Assembly (NCBI RefSeq): GCF_000463015.1
Contig: NC_022247.1
Span: 4,774,001-4,838,000, forward strand
Source of the DNA: Variovorax paradoxus B4
Lineage (GTDB): Bacteria; Pseudomonadota; Gammaproteobacteria; Burkholderiales; Burkholderiaceae_C
DNA length: 64,000 nucleotides
Direction: 5' to 3'
The position numbers were made by a program, and so were the translations under genes. The notes beneath the pieces are model-generated. The model ran no database searches, had not been told where the DNA came from, and saw nothing but the letters and a program-made list of their open reading frames with translations. Within the stretch, counting starts at the first letter, position 1; each line of letters starts with the position of its first letter. Of this stretch, positions 44,193 through 52,726 are shown in pieces.

Positions 44193-45059
44193 TCAGCCCT
44201 CCAGCTTCAGCAGCCTGACCGCATTGCCCTTCAGGATGCCCGGCATCACCTCGGGCTTGAAGCCGGCCGCCTCGAAGTCCTTCATCCAGCGGTCGGGCGT
44301 GATCAGCGGGTAGTCGCTGCCGAACAGGATGCGGTCCTTCAGCAGCGTGTTGGCGTACTGCACCAGCTGCTTCGGAAAGTACTTGGGGCTCCAGCCCGAC
44401 AGGTCGATCCACACGTTGGGCTTGTGCGTAGCCACGCTCAGCGCTTCGTCCTGCCAGGGGAAGCTGGGGTGCGCCATCACGATCTGCATGTCGGGGAAGT
44501 CGATGGCCACGTCGTCCAGGTGCATCGGGTTGCTGTATTCCAGCCTGAGGCCGCCGCCGCAGCGCATGCCCGAGCCGATGCCGCTGTGGCCGGTGTGGAA
44601 GATGGCCGGCAGCTTGTGCTCGGCAATCACCTCGTAGATCGGCCAGGCCATCTTGTCGTAAGGGTGGAAAGCCTGCACCGTCGGGTGGAACTTGAAACCC
44701 TTCACGCCGTGCTCCTCGATCAGCCGACGCGCCTCGCGCGCACCCATCTTTCCCTTGTGCGGATCGATGCTGGCGAAGGCAATCATCATGTCGCTGTTCT
44801 GCTGCGCAGCCTCGGCGATTTCCTCGTTCGGAATGCGCCGGCGGCCCATGTTCGATTCGGCGTCGACCATGAACATCACCAAACCGATCTTGCGTTCACG
44901 GTAGTAGGCCACGCTCTCGGCAATGGTGGGCCGGCCGCTGGAGCCGAAGTACTTGTCGGCGGCGCGGTCGTATTCCTCGCCGTAGTTGTCGAACGGGTTC
45001 CAGCAGCTCACTTCGGCGTGGGTGTGGATGTCGATGGCGATCAGGTTCTGGTGGTCCAT
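44193..45059 (-). CDS. Amidohydrolase family protein, possible beta-ketoacyl-CoA hydrolase
   Basis: A 288-residue amidohydrolase-2 (TIM-barrel) enzyme. Metal-site motifs are DIHTHAE near residue 10, FKFHPTVQAF, IFHTGHSG, IVMAHPSF and LFGSDYPLI. It is divergent from the crotonase/feruloyl-CoA synthase operon. In the rhodococcal p-hydroxycinnamate (Cou) pathway an amidohydrolase-family enzyme hydrolyses the beta-keto thioester, as I recall, which would fill the thiolase step missing here. A decarboxylase of the ACMSD class is the main alternative. Confidence 0.82.
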   Translation of the reverse strand: MDHQNLIAIDIHTHAEVSCWNPFDNYGEEYDRAADKYFGSSGRPTIAESVAYYRERKIGLVMFMVDAESNMGRRRIPNEEIAEAAQQNSDMMIAFASIDPHKGKMGAREARRLIEEHGVKGFKFHPTVQAFHPYDKMAWPIYEVIAEHKLPAIFHTGHSGIGSGMRCGGGLRLEYSNPMHLDDVAIDFPDMQIVMAHPSFPWQDEALSVATHKPNVWIDLSGWSPKYFPKQLVQYANTLLKDRILFGSDYPLITPDRWMKDFEAAGFKPEVMPGILKGNAVRLLKLEG

Positions 45060-45163
45060 GTCGTTGTCTCCAGTACGGGTAAGTCCCTAGGAATCGGGGG
45101 GCTCAAGTGCCTTGAATTGATTATTTATCATAACCATAATCCAACTCACACTCGAATGCAATC
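45060..45163. promoter_or_regulatory. Divergent promoter with AT-rich palindrome, candidate MarR operator
   Basis: The 104 bases between the amidohydrolase and crotonase starts contain GATTAT (45120-45125) and ATAATC (45137-45142) separated by 11 bases, in an AT-rich patch that contrasts with the genome. The size and symmetry suit a MarR dimer, and a marR gene closes the operon. The palindrome lies 21 bases before the crotonase ATG, so binding would block transcription or translation start. Confidence 0.55.
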
Positions 45164-45937
45164 ATGACCAATCCCGACCTCCAACTCGACATCCGCGACG
45201 ACGTGGCCATCGTCCGCCTGACGCGCGGCGCCAAGCGCAATGCGCTGTCGGACGGCCTGATCCTCGCGCTGCGCAACACCTTCGAGACGCTGCCTTCCAC
45301 GGTGCGCGCCGCGGTGCTCGACGGCGAGGGCCCGCACTTCTGCGCCGGCCTCGACCTGAGCGAACTGAAAGAGCGCGACGCGGGCCAGGGCATGCAGCAC
45401 TCGCGCCTGTGGCACGGCGCGCTCGAGCTGATCCAGCACGGCCCGGTGCCGGTGATCGCGGCGCTGCACGGCGCGGTGGTAGGCGGCGGCCTCGAGCTGG
45501 CGAGCGCCTGCCACATCCGCGTGGCCGACCGCAGCACCTTCTATGCGCTGCCCGAAGGTTCGCGCGGCATCTTCGTGGGCGGCGGCGGCTCGGTGCGCAT
45601 TCCCAAGCTGATCGGCGTGGCCCGCATGACCGACATGATGATGACCGGCCGCGTCTACAACGCCGAGGACGGCGAGCGCGCCAACTTCGCGCAGTACCTG
45701 GTCGATGAAGGCACGGCCTTCGACAAGGCCTTCGAACTTGCCAGGCGCGTGGCCACCAATGCGCCGCTGACCAACTACGCGCTGATGCATGCGCTGCCGC
45801 GCATCGCCGAGCAGTCGGCCGACCACGGCTTCTTCACCGAGGCGCTGATGTCCGGCATCGTGCAGGCCGCGCCCGAAGCCAAGGAGCGCGTGCGCGATTT
45901 CCTCGAAGGCCGCGGCGCGAAGGTGAGCAAGGGATGA
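45164..45937 (+). CDS. Crotonase / enoyl-CoA hydratase family protein
   Basis: A 257-residue crotonase. Both catalytic glutamates of enoyl-CoA hydratase are in place: Glu111 in VVGGGLELASAC and Glu131 in ALPEGSRG. The oxyanion-hole region is HFCAGLDLSEL. It lacks features of hydroxycinnamoyl-CoA hydratase-lyase, so plain hydration of a cinnamoyl-CoA double bond is more likely than direct aldehyde release. Its stop overlaps the next ATG (ATGA), coupling it to the CoA ligase. Confidence 0.88.
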   Translation: MTNPDLQLDIRDDVAIVRLTRGAKRNALSDGLILALRNTFETLPSTVRAAVLDGEGPHFCAGLDLSELKERDAGQGMQHSRLWHGALELIQHGPVPVIAALHGAVVGGGLELASACHIRVADRSTFYALPEGSRGIFVGGGGSVRIPKLIGVARMTDMMMTGRVYNAEDGERANFAQYLVDEGTAFDKAFELARRVATNAPLTNYALMHALPRIAEQSADHGFFTEALMSGIVQAAPEAKERVRDFLEGRGAKVSKG

Positions 45938-47787
45938 CCACGATCCGATACCGTCCGCTGGCCTTCGGCGTCACGCGCGCCGTGCTGCGCGAAGGTGCGC
46001 CGGGCACGCAGTACCTGCGGGCCGAAACCCAGCTCGCGCCCTATCGCGACCGCATGACCGACCGCCTCGCGCACTGGGCCGAGCAGACGCCCGAGCGCAC
46101 CTTCATCGCCCGCCGCGAACGCCTGGCCGACGGCAGCACCGGCGACTGGATTCGCGTGAGCTACGCCGAGGCGCTGCAGAAGGCGCGCGGCATCGGCCAG
46201 GCCCTGCTCGACCGCGGCCTGAGTGCGGAGCGCCCGGTCGCGATCCTGAGCGAGAACGGTATCGAACACGCCCTGATGGCCCTCGGCTGCCTCTATGCGG
46301 GCGTGCCGTATTGCCCGGTGTCGCCGCCCTACTCGGTGGTGAGCCAGGACTTCGAGAAACTGCGCCACGTGCTGGACACCCTCACGCCGGGCCTGGTGTT
46401 CGCAGCCGACGCCGCGCGCTACGGCCGTGCCATTGCAGCCGCCGTGTCCGCCGACACCGAAGTCGTGATCGCCGAAGGCGCGCCCGAAGGCCGCGCGGTC
46501 ACAGCGTTCGATGCGCTGGCCGCCACGACCGCCACGCCCGCCATCGACGCCGCGATGCGCGCCACCGGCCCCGACACCATCACCAAGTTCCTCTTCACCT
46601 CGGGCTCCACCAAGATGCCCAAGGCGGTGATCAACACGCACCGCATGTGGTGCGCCAACCAGCAGCAGCTGCGCCAGTCGATTCCCGCCCTGGGCGAGGA
46701 GCCGCCGGTGCTGGTCGACTGGCTGCCCTGGAACCACACCTTCGGCGGCAACCACAACGTGGGCATCGTGCTGGACAACGGCGGCACGCTCTACATCGAC
46801 GATGGCAAGCCCACGCCCGGCGGCATGGCCGAGACGCTGCGCAACCTGCGCGAGATCGCGCCCACCATCTACTTCAACGTGCCGACCGGCTTCGAGGCCA
46901 TTGCGCACGCCATGGAAACCGACGCGGTGCTGCGCCGCAACCTGCTGTCGCGCGTGAAGATGTTCTTCTACTCGGGCGCCGCGCTCTCGCAGCCCGTGTG
47001 GGACAGCCTGCACAGAACGCAGGAGTCCGAAGTCGGCGAGCGCATCGTGATGGGCACGGGCCTCGGCATGACCGAGTCGGGCCCGTTCGCGCTCTACGTC
47101 ACGGGGCCCGAGGTCAAGTCGGGCGACGTGGGCCTGCCCGCGGCCGGCATCGAGCTCAAGCTGATCGAGGTCGACGGCAAGACCGAGGTGCGCTACCGCG
47201 GCCCCAACATCACGCCCGGCTACTGGCGCGCGCCCGAGGCCACGGCCGAAGCCTTCGACGAAGAGGGCTTCTTCTCGACCGGCGATGCGGTGAAGTGGAT
47301 CGACGACCAGAACATCCACCGCGGGCTGCGCTTCGACGGCCGCATCGCCGAAGACTTCAAGCTCGCCACCGGTACCTTCGTGAGCGTGGGCCCGCTGCGC
47401 GCGAAGATCATCGCGGCCGGCGCGCCCTATGTGCAGGACGCGGTGCTGACCGGCATCAACCTGAAGGAAGTCGGCGCGCTGGTCTTTCCGACGCAGAAGG
47501 TGCGGCAGCTGGCCGGCCTGCCCGAAGGCGCCGCCATGCAGCAGGTGCTCGAAAGCGCACCGGTGCAGGCGCACTTCCAGCAGGTGGCCAGCGCGCTGGC
47601 GGCCATGGGCACCGGCAGCGCCAACCGCATCGCTCGGCTGCACCTGATGGCCGAGCCGCCCTCCATCGACAAGGGCGAAGTGACCGACAAGGGCTCCATC
47701 AACCAGCGCGCCGTGCTCAAGCACCGCGCCGAGATCGTCGAGGCGCTGCATGCCGACACCCTGCCCTTCACCCTGAAGCCCCGCTGA
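45934..47787 (+). CDS. fcs: Feruloyl-CoA synthase
   Basis: A 617-residue ANL-superfamily CoA ligase. The adenylation P-loop is TKFLFTSGSTKMPKA; GLGMTESGPF and the STGDAVKWID/FDGRIAEDFKL hinge follow. The IHRGLRFDGRIAEDFKLATG form and overall length match the feruloyl-CoA synthase group, which activates ferulate and p-coumarate. Coupled to the crotonase and followed 22 bases later by an SDR dehydrogenase, it makes the entry step of a side-chain shortening route. Confidence 0.88.
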   Translation: MTTIRYRPLAFGVTRAVLREGAPGTQYLRAETQLAPYRDRMTDRLAHWAEQTPERTFIARRERLADGSTGDWIRVSYAEALQKARGIGQALLDRGLSAERPVAILSENGIEHALMALGCLYAGVPYCPVSPPYSVVSQDFEKLRHVLDTLTPGLVFAADAARYGRAIAAAVSADTEVVIAEGAPEGRAVTAFDALAATTATPAIDAAMRATGPDTITKFLFTSGSTKMPKAVINTHRMWCANQQQLRQSIPALGEEPPVLVDWLPWNHTFGGNHNVGIVLDNGGTLYIDDGKPTPGGMAETLRNLREIAPTIYFNVPTGFEAIAHAMETDAVLRRNLLSRVKMFFYSGAALSQPVWDSLHRTQESEVGERIVMGTGLGMTESGPFALYVTGPEVKSGDVGLPAAGIELKLIEVDGKTEVRYRGPNITPGYWRAPEATAEAFDEEGFFSTGDAVKWIDDQNIHRGLRFDGRIAEDFKLATGTFVSVGPLRAKIIAAGAPYVQDAVLTGINLKEVGALVFPTQKVRQLAGLPEGAAMQQVLESAPVQAHFQQVASALAAMGTGSANRIARLHLMAEPPSIDKGEVTDKGSINQRAVLKHRAEIVEALHADTLPFTLKPR

Positions 47788-47809
47788 ACCATCCGAGGAG
47801 ACACACACC

Positions 47810-48574
47810 ATGAAGATCGAAGGACAAGCCGCACTCGTGACCGGCGGCGCATCGGGCCTGGGCGAAGCCACCGCGCGCGAACTCGCGCGCCTGGGCGCCA
47901 AGGTGGCCGTGCTCGACCGCAATGCAGAGCTCGCCGAGAAGGTGGCGGCCGAGATCGGCGGCGTCGCCTGCGCCTGCGACATCACCGACACCGACAGCGT
48001 CAATGCCGCGCTCGACAAGGCCGAGGCCGCGCACGGCACCGCGCGCATCCTGATGAACGTGGCCGGCATCGGCAGCGCCAAGCGCATCGTCGGCAAGGAC
48101 GGCAATCCCGCACCGCTCGAAGACTTCGTGCGTGTGGTCAACATCAACCTGGTCGGCAGCTACAACATGGCGCGCCTCTTTGCCGCACGCTGCGCCAAGC
48201 TCGAGGCATTGGACAACGGCGAGAAGGGCGTGATGCTCTTCACCGCCTCCGTCGCGGCCTTCGACGGCCAGGTGGGCCAGCAGGCCTACAGCGCCTCCAA
48301 GGGCGGCCTGGTCGGCATGACGCTGCCGATGGCGCGCGACCTCGCGCAGCACGCGATCCGCGTGTGCACCGTGGCGCCGGGCCTCTTTGCCACGCCGCTC
48401 CTGATGGAGCTGCCCGAAGCCGTGCAGCAATCGCTGGCCGCATCGATCCCGTTTCCGCCGCGCCTGGGCAAGCCTTCGGAATTTGCCGAGCTGGCCTGCC
48501 ATATCGTGACCAACGGTCATCTGAACGGCGAAGTGATCCGCCTCGACGGCGCCCTGCGCATGGCGCCGCGCTGA
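47810..48574 (+). CDS. SDR family 3-hydroxyacyl-CoA dehydrogenase
   Basis: A 254-residue short-chain dehydrogenase of the HSD10-like type. NAD-binding ALVTGGASGLGEATA is at residues 9-23, NVAGIGSA at about 80, Ser in MLFTASVAAFDG, and the catalytic YSASKGG. It should oxidise the 3-hydroxy thioester made by the crotonase. GAGGAG precedes the ATG. Third gene of the fcs operon. Confidence 0.9.
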   Translation: MKIEGQAALVTGGASGLGEATARELARLGAKVAVLDRNAELAEKVAAEIGGVACACDITDTDSVNAALDKAEAAHGTARILMNVAGIGSAKRIVGKDGNPAPLEDFVRVVNINLVGSYNMARLFAARCAKLEALDNGEKGVMLFTASVAAFDGQVGQQAYSASKGGLVGMTLPMARDLAQHAIRVCTVAPGLFATPLLMELPEAVQQSLAASIPFPPRLGKPSEFAELACHIVTNGHLNGEVIRLDGALRMAPR

Positions 48575-48619
48575 TTTTCAGCCCCAGCAAACCGCCCCGG
48601 AAAACAAGGAGACAACACC

Positions 48620-49609
48620 ATGACCAACAGACGCCAATTCGTGCAGGCACTCGGCGGCGCAGCCGCGCTCGGCGCCCTGCATCCGCTTGCCGCACTCGCC
48701 CAGGCCGTGCAGCAGGCCAAGATCTACTACGGCTTTCCGGCCGGCAGCGCGGGCGACAGCGTGGCGCGCCGGGTGGCCGAGAAGCTGGGCGACACGCCCT
48801 ATTCGAAGATCAACGCGGTGGTCGAGAACAAGCCCGGCGCGGGCGGGCGCATTGCGCTCGACACGCTCAAGACTTCGCCGGCCGACGGCTCGGTGCTGTG
48901 CCTCGCGCAGGCCTCCGCGCTGTCGACCTACCCGCACATCTATACCAAGCTGAGCTACGGCATCGCCGATTTCGCGCCGGTTTCCATCGGCGCCGTGATG
49001 ACGCACGGCCTGGCCGTCGGCCCGATGGTGCCGGCCAGCGTGAAGACGCTGAAGGACTACATCGCCTGGGCCAAGGCCAACCCCGGGCAGGCCAGCTACG
49101 GCTCGCCGGGCGCGGGCTCCACGCCGCACTTCCTGGGTGCGCTGCTGGGCCTGAACACCGGCACCGACCTGCGCCACGTTCCCTACCGCGGCTCGCTGCC
49201 GGCCATCAACGACGTGGTGGGCGGGCAGATCGCCTCGAGCATGACGCCCGTGGGCGACTACCTGCCTTTCGCCAAGGCCGGCAAGCTGCGCGTGCTCGCC
49301 ACCTCGGGCGCACAGCGCGCGGCCTACCTGCCCGATGTGCCCACCTTCACCGAGCAGGGCTTCCCGGAAATCGTGGCCGACGAATGGTTCGGCTTCTTCG
49401 CGCCGGCGAAGACGCCCACCGCCGTCATCGCCGCCGCGAGCACCGCGATCCAGGCCGCGCTCAAGGACAAGGCCGTGGCCGAGGGCCTGCTGTCGGTCGG
49501 CCTGGTCGCCCACGGCTCCTCGCCCGAGGACATGAAGAAATCGCTCCAGTCCGAATACGAGCGCTGGGGCCCGCTGGTCAAGAAGATCGGCTTCACCGCC
49601 GAGTCCTGA
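48620..49609 (+). CDS. Bug family tripartite tricarboxylate transporter receptor protein
   Basis: A 329-residue periplasmic binding protein of the TctC/Bug family with a twin-arginine-like signal (NRRQFVQALGGAAALG). The ligand loop PAGSAGDSVAR, ENKPGAGGRIALD and YGSPGAGSTPHFLGALL are typical. Bug proteins are abundant in this family of bacteria and often lack dedicated permease genes nearby, as here. By position it probably binds the aromatic acid degraded by the operon. AAGGAG precedes the ATG. Confidence 0.93.
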   Translation: MTNRRQFVQALGGAAALGALHPLAALAQAVQQAKIYYGFPAGSAGDSVARRVAEKLGDTPYSKINAVVENKPGAGGRIALDTLKTSPADGSVLCLAQASALSTYPHIYTKLSYGIADFAPVSIGAVMTHGLAVGPMVPASVKTLKDYIAWAKANPGQASYGSPGAGSTPHFLGALLGLNTGTDLRHVPYRGSLPAINDVVGGQIASSMTPVGDYLPFAKAGKLRVLATSGAQRAAYLPDVPTFTEQGFPEIVADEWFGFFAPAKTPTAVIAAASTAIQAALKDKAVAEGLLSVGLVAHGSSPEDMKKSLQSEYERWGPLVKKIGFTAES

Positions 49610-49631
49610 CACTGCCCCGCACGCACCACCA

Positions 49632-51389
49632 ATGAACTACCGGCCCCGCCCCGAAGACAGCCGTTTCATCCTGAACGCAGTGCTCGATGCGCCGCCGAGG
49701 CTGCGCGCGCTGGCGCCCTTCGCAGAAGTCGACGAGGCGCTGCAGAGCCAGGTGCTCGAGGAGGCGGCGCGCTTCGTGGCCGAGGCGGTGGCGCCGTCGA
49801 ACCGCGACGGCGACGAGATCGGCTGCCGCTTCGCCGACGGCGAGGTCGTCACGCCACCCGGGTTCCGCGAGGCTTACCAGGCCTTCGTCGATGGCGGCTG
49901 GCCCGGCTTGTCGGCCGCGACTGAAGACGGCGGCCAAGGGCTGCCGGCCGTGCTCGAAGCCATCCTCTACGAATGGCTGAGCGCGGCGAACCACGGCCTC
50001 ACGATGGCGCCCGGCCTGCTGCACGGCGCCTATGCCTGCCTCAAGCACCACGGCAGCGACGAACTGAAGGCACGCTACCTCTCGAAGATCGCGACCGGCG
50101 AATGGCTTGCCACCATGTGCCTGACCGAAGCCCACGCGGGCAGCGACCTGGGCCAGGTGCGCACGCGCGCCGTGCCGCAGGCCGATGGCAGCCTGCGGGT
50201 GAACGGCGGCAAGATCTTCATTTCCGGCGGCGAACACGACCTGACGCCGAACATCGTGCACCTGGTGCTGTGCCGGATGCCCGATGCGCCCGCCGGTCCC
50301 AAGGGCCTGTCGCTGGCGCTCGTGCCGAAGGTGCTGCCCGACGGCGCGCGCAACGCGGTGCACTGCGAACGTATCGAAGAGAAGATGGGCCTGCACGGCA
50401 GCCCCACCTGCACGATGCGCTTCGACGGCGCCACCGGCTGGCTGGTCGGCGAGCCCGGCCGCGGCCTGGCCGCGATGTTCGTGATGATGAATTCGGCGCG
50501 CCTGCACGTGGCGTTGCAAGGTATCGGCCTGCTCGACGCGGCCTGGCAGAAGGCAGACGCCTATGCGGCAGAGCGCCGCCAGATGCGCGCCCCCGGCGCG
50601 GTGCCGGCAAGCCGGGGCGGCGAAGCGGCCGACCTGATCGCCGAGCATCCCGCCATCCGCCGAATTCTCGACACGCAGCGCGCCTGGATCGACGGCACAC
50701 GCACCCTCGCCTACCGCAGCGCGCTCATGCTCGACATGGCCTCGCACGACGCCGATCCCAAGGCGCGCGAACGCGCGCAGCGCTGGTGCTCGCTGGTCAC
50801 GCCCGTCCTGAAGGCCGCGTGCACGCACCAGGCCTTCCATGGCGCGAGCGAATGCCTGCAGGTGTTCGGCGGCCACGGCTACGTGCGCGAATGGGGCATC
50901 GAGCAGATCGTGCGCGACGCGCGCGTGACCATGATCTACGAGGGCACCAACGAGATCCAGGCCATCGACCTGCTGGTGCGCAAGGTGCTGCCCGACGGCG
51001 GCGCCGGGATGTCGGCCGTGCTGCTCGAACTGCGCGACGCGCTCGACGCCTCGCGCGAGGCCGATGCCGACGCGCAGCGCCGGCTCGCGCAGCTGCGCTA
51101 CCTGGGCACCACCATCGCGATGGCCGCGCACGCCAACCCCGTGCTGCCGTACGAAGTGGCCGACGACTACCTGCGCGTGGTGATGCTCGCGATGATGGCC
51201 TGGGCCTGGGCGCGCATCGACGCGGCCGAGGCATCGGAGGCCGAGCGCGCCGCCAGGACAGGCCCGGCAGCGGCGTTCCGGCGCTGGGTGCTGCCCGAAT
51301 TCGACATGCGGCTGGGCATCGTCAAGCGCGCCTGCGAGGGCATCGCCATGTCGCACGACGCCGCAAAAACTCCGGCATCCGCGAGCTAG
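49632..51389 (+). CDS. Acyl-CoA dehydrogenase
   Basis: A 585-residue flavoprotein of the longer acyl-CoA dehydrogenase type with a C-terminal extension (about 465-585). MCLTEAHAGSDLGQVRT and FISGGEHDL bind FAD/substrate; QVFGGHGYVREW and the catalytic Glu in MIYEGTNEIQAID are present. In this setting it might desaturate a phenylpropanoyl-CoA (dihydro-hydroxycinnamate) before the ligase/hydratase route. A fatty-acyl substrate is also possible. It starts 22 bases after the Bug gene and ends just before a hairpin. Confidence 0.9.
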   Translation: MNYRPRPEDSRFILNAVLDAPPRLRALAPFAEVDEALQSQVLEEAARFVAEAVAPSNRDGDEIGCRFADGEVVTPPGFREAYQAFVDGGWPGLSAATEDGGQGLPAVLEAILYEWLSAANHGLTMAPGLLHGAYACLKHHGSDELKARYLSKIATGEWLATMCLTEAHAGSDLGQVRTRAVPQADGSLRVNGGKIFISGGEHDLTPNIVHLVLCRMPDAPAGPKGLSLALVPKVLPDGARNAVHCERIEEKMGLHGSPTCTMRFDGATGWLVGEPGRGLAAMFVMMNSARLHVALQGIGLLDAAWQKADAYAAERRQMRAPGAVPASRGGEAADLIAEHPAIRRILDTQRAWIDGTRTLAYRSALMLDMASHDADPKARERAQRWCSLVTPVLKAACTHQAFHGASECLQVFGGHGYVREWGIEQIVRDARVTMIYEGTNEIQAIDLLVRKVLPDGGAGMSAVLLELRDALDASREADADAQRRLAQLRYLGTTIAMAAHANPVLPYEVADDYLRVVMLAMMAWAWARIDAAEASEAERAARTGPAAAFRRWVLPEFDMRLGIVKRACEGIAMSHDAAKTPASAS

Positions 51390-51392
51390 CAG

Positions 51393-51413
51393 GCGACCGG
51401 CAAGGCCGGTCGC
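51393..51413 (+). terminator. Hairpin between acyl-CoA dehydrogenase and marR
   Basis: GCGACCGGC and GCCGGTCGC form a perfect nine-pair stem with a three-base loop, three bases after the stop. There is no T run, so it may attenuate or protect the operon 3' end rather than terminate efficiently. marR begins 16 bases later with its own -10-like hexamer. Confidence 0.5.
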
Positions 51414-51429
51414 GGGTTACGCTTGCGCC

Positions 51430-51921
51430 ATGCCTCGTCCATCCAAAAACAGTCCCGCAAAAGCAGAGCCGGCCACGGCTGCCAACGGCAAGCCCGACCG
51501 GCTCGATGCCCGGGTGCTGGAAGCCCTGGTCGGCTACAACGCACGCCGCGCCTGGCTGATCGTGAGCGGCGTGTTCGCCGAGCGCATGGCGCCGTACGGC
51601 CTCAAGCAGATCGACTTCTCGGTGCTGTCGCTGCTGGCGCACAACCCGGGCGCCACCTCGCGCCAGCTCTGCAACACGCTCGACATCCTGCCGCCCAACC
51701 TGGTGAGCCTGGTCGCCACGCTGGACAGCCGCGGGCTCATCGAGCGCCGCCCGCATCCGCACGATGGCCGCGCGGTGGGGCTGCACCTCACCGAAGCCGG
51801 CGAAAAGCTGATTCGCGAGGCCGAGCAGACCGTGACGCAGCTCGAGGCCGACGCCAGCGCCCGGCTCACGGTACGCGAGCGCGAAACGCTGATCCGGCTG
51901 CTGCAGAAGATCTATCTGTAG
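51430..51921 (+). CDS. MarR family transcriptional regulator
   Basis: A 163-residue winged-helix regulator. The DNA-binding part has ATSRQLCNTLDILPPNLVSLVATL with wing GLIERRPHPHDGRAVGLHLT. It closes the hydroxycinnamate cluster and is the likely repressor of it, with a CoA thioester as inducer by analogy with CouR and FerC regulators. TACGCT ends exactly six bases before the ATG with no ribosome site. Convergent with the tetR gene, 15 bases apart. Confidence 0.9.
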   Translation: MPRPSKNSPAKAEPATAANGKPDRLDARVLEALVGYNARRAWLIVSGVFAERMAPYGLKQIDFSVLSLLAHNPGATSRQLCNTLDILPPNLVSLVATLDSRGLIERRPHPHDGRAVGLHLTEAGEKLIREAEQTVTQLEADASARLTVRERETLIRLLQKIYL

Positions 51922-51936
51922 CCTCGGCCGCCCAGG

Positions 51937-52599
51937 CTAGAGCCCCCGCTCCACCATGTCGATCAGCCGCTGCCCCAGCGCGTGGCTCGACTGCGCATCC
52001 ATGCCCTTGAGCGGTCCTTCGATGATCAGCAGCGCCAGGCCGTGCACGGCCGACCAGGCCAGGTATTCGGCGTTCGGGCGGTGCGAAGGGTCGAGCGCAC
52101 CCGCTTCCACGAGCCGGTCGATCGCAGCGCCCAGCAGCTGGAACGGGTCCTTGCCGCTGGCCCCCGCCTTTCCCGGCCCCACCTCGCCTTCGGCGTCTTC
52201 CGACGACACCACGAAGGCGGTACGGAACAGGCCCGGCTCGGCCTGGGCAAAGCGCAGATAGGCCGTACCGATGGCCCGCACCTGCGCCCGCGCGAAGTCG
52301 GCGGGCGGCTGGTCGCAGGGCAGCACCGCCAGCTCTTTTTCCATGGCCCCGGCCGCCGCCGACAGCGCGGCCGCGCGCACCGCCAGCAGCAGCTCCCGCC
52401 GGCTCGCGAAATGGCGGTACGCCGCATTGGGCACCACCCCCGCGCGCCGCGTCACCTCGCGCAGCGCCACAGCATCAGGGCCGCCATCACGGGCCAGTTC
52501 GATGCCCGCATCGAGCAGCGCGCGGCGCAGGTCGCCGTGGCGGTACGTGCTGCGGGCCGCGGGCGGGCTGGGGGCTGGCGGGACGATGCGGGGGCTCAT
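51937..52599 (-). CDS. TetR/AcrR family transcriptional regulator
   Basis: A 220-residue TetR-type regulator. The helix-turn-helix lies at about residues 18-65 (YRHGDLRRALLDAG, ALREVTRRAGVVPNAAYRHF), the rest being the ligand-binding helical domain. It has GGAG upstream of the ATG at 52599. It is divergent from a VOC-SRPBCC-VOC-MFS operon and two related palindromes lie between them, so it should repress both. The effector is unknown. Confidence 0.92.
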   Translation of the reverse strand: MSPRIVPPAPSPPAARSTYRHGDLRRALLDAGIELARDGGPDAVALREVTRRAGVVPNAAYRHFASRRELLLAVRAAALSAAAGAMEKELAVLPCDQPPADFARAQVRAIGTAYLRFAQAEPGLFRTAFVVSSEDAEGEVGPGKAGASGKDPFQLLGAAIDRLVEAGALDPSHRPNAEYLAWSAVHGLALLIIEGPLKGMDAQSSHALGQRLIDMVERGL

Positions 52600-52613
52600 C
52601 AGGAATCTCCATG

Positions 52614-52658
52614 TGGACAGTGTCCATTATGTCTGCTATTCTTTGTGGACGGTGTACA
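52614..52658. promoter_or_regulatory. Two TetR operator-like palindromes
   Basis: TGGACAGTGTCCA (52614-52626) is a perfect palindrome around a central G. A related site TGGACGGTGTACA (52646-52658) sits within a longer symmetric context, TTTGTG...CACAAA (52642-52662). The two are 32 bases apart, close to three helical turns. They lie in the 127-base gap between tetR and the VOC gene, which holds no other gene. Confidence 0.7.
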
Positions 52659-52726
52659 CAAACTTAGTTATTCCGTATGCGCGCAGGTCTCTGCGCATCC
52701 TTTCATCCTCAGTCCAAGGAAACGCC

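Noticed and set aside
45164..45937. Crotonase considered as hydroxycinnamoyl-CoA hydratase-lyase
   Set aside because: The sequence lacks the aromatic-rich DLKEYFRE-like segment and neighbouring vanillin dehydrogenase; both hydratase glutamates are present.
45775..48147. 790-codon minus-strand frame opposite the fcs operon
   Set aside because: Antisense to three coupled catabolic genes with clear motifs; composition is typical of a shadow frame.
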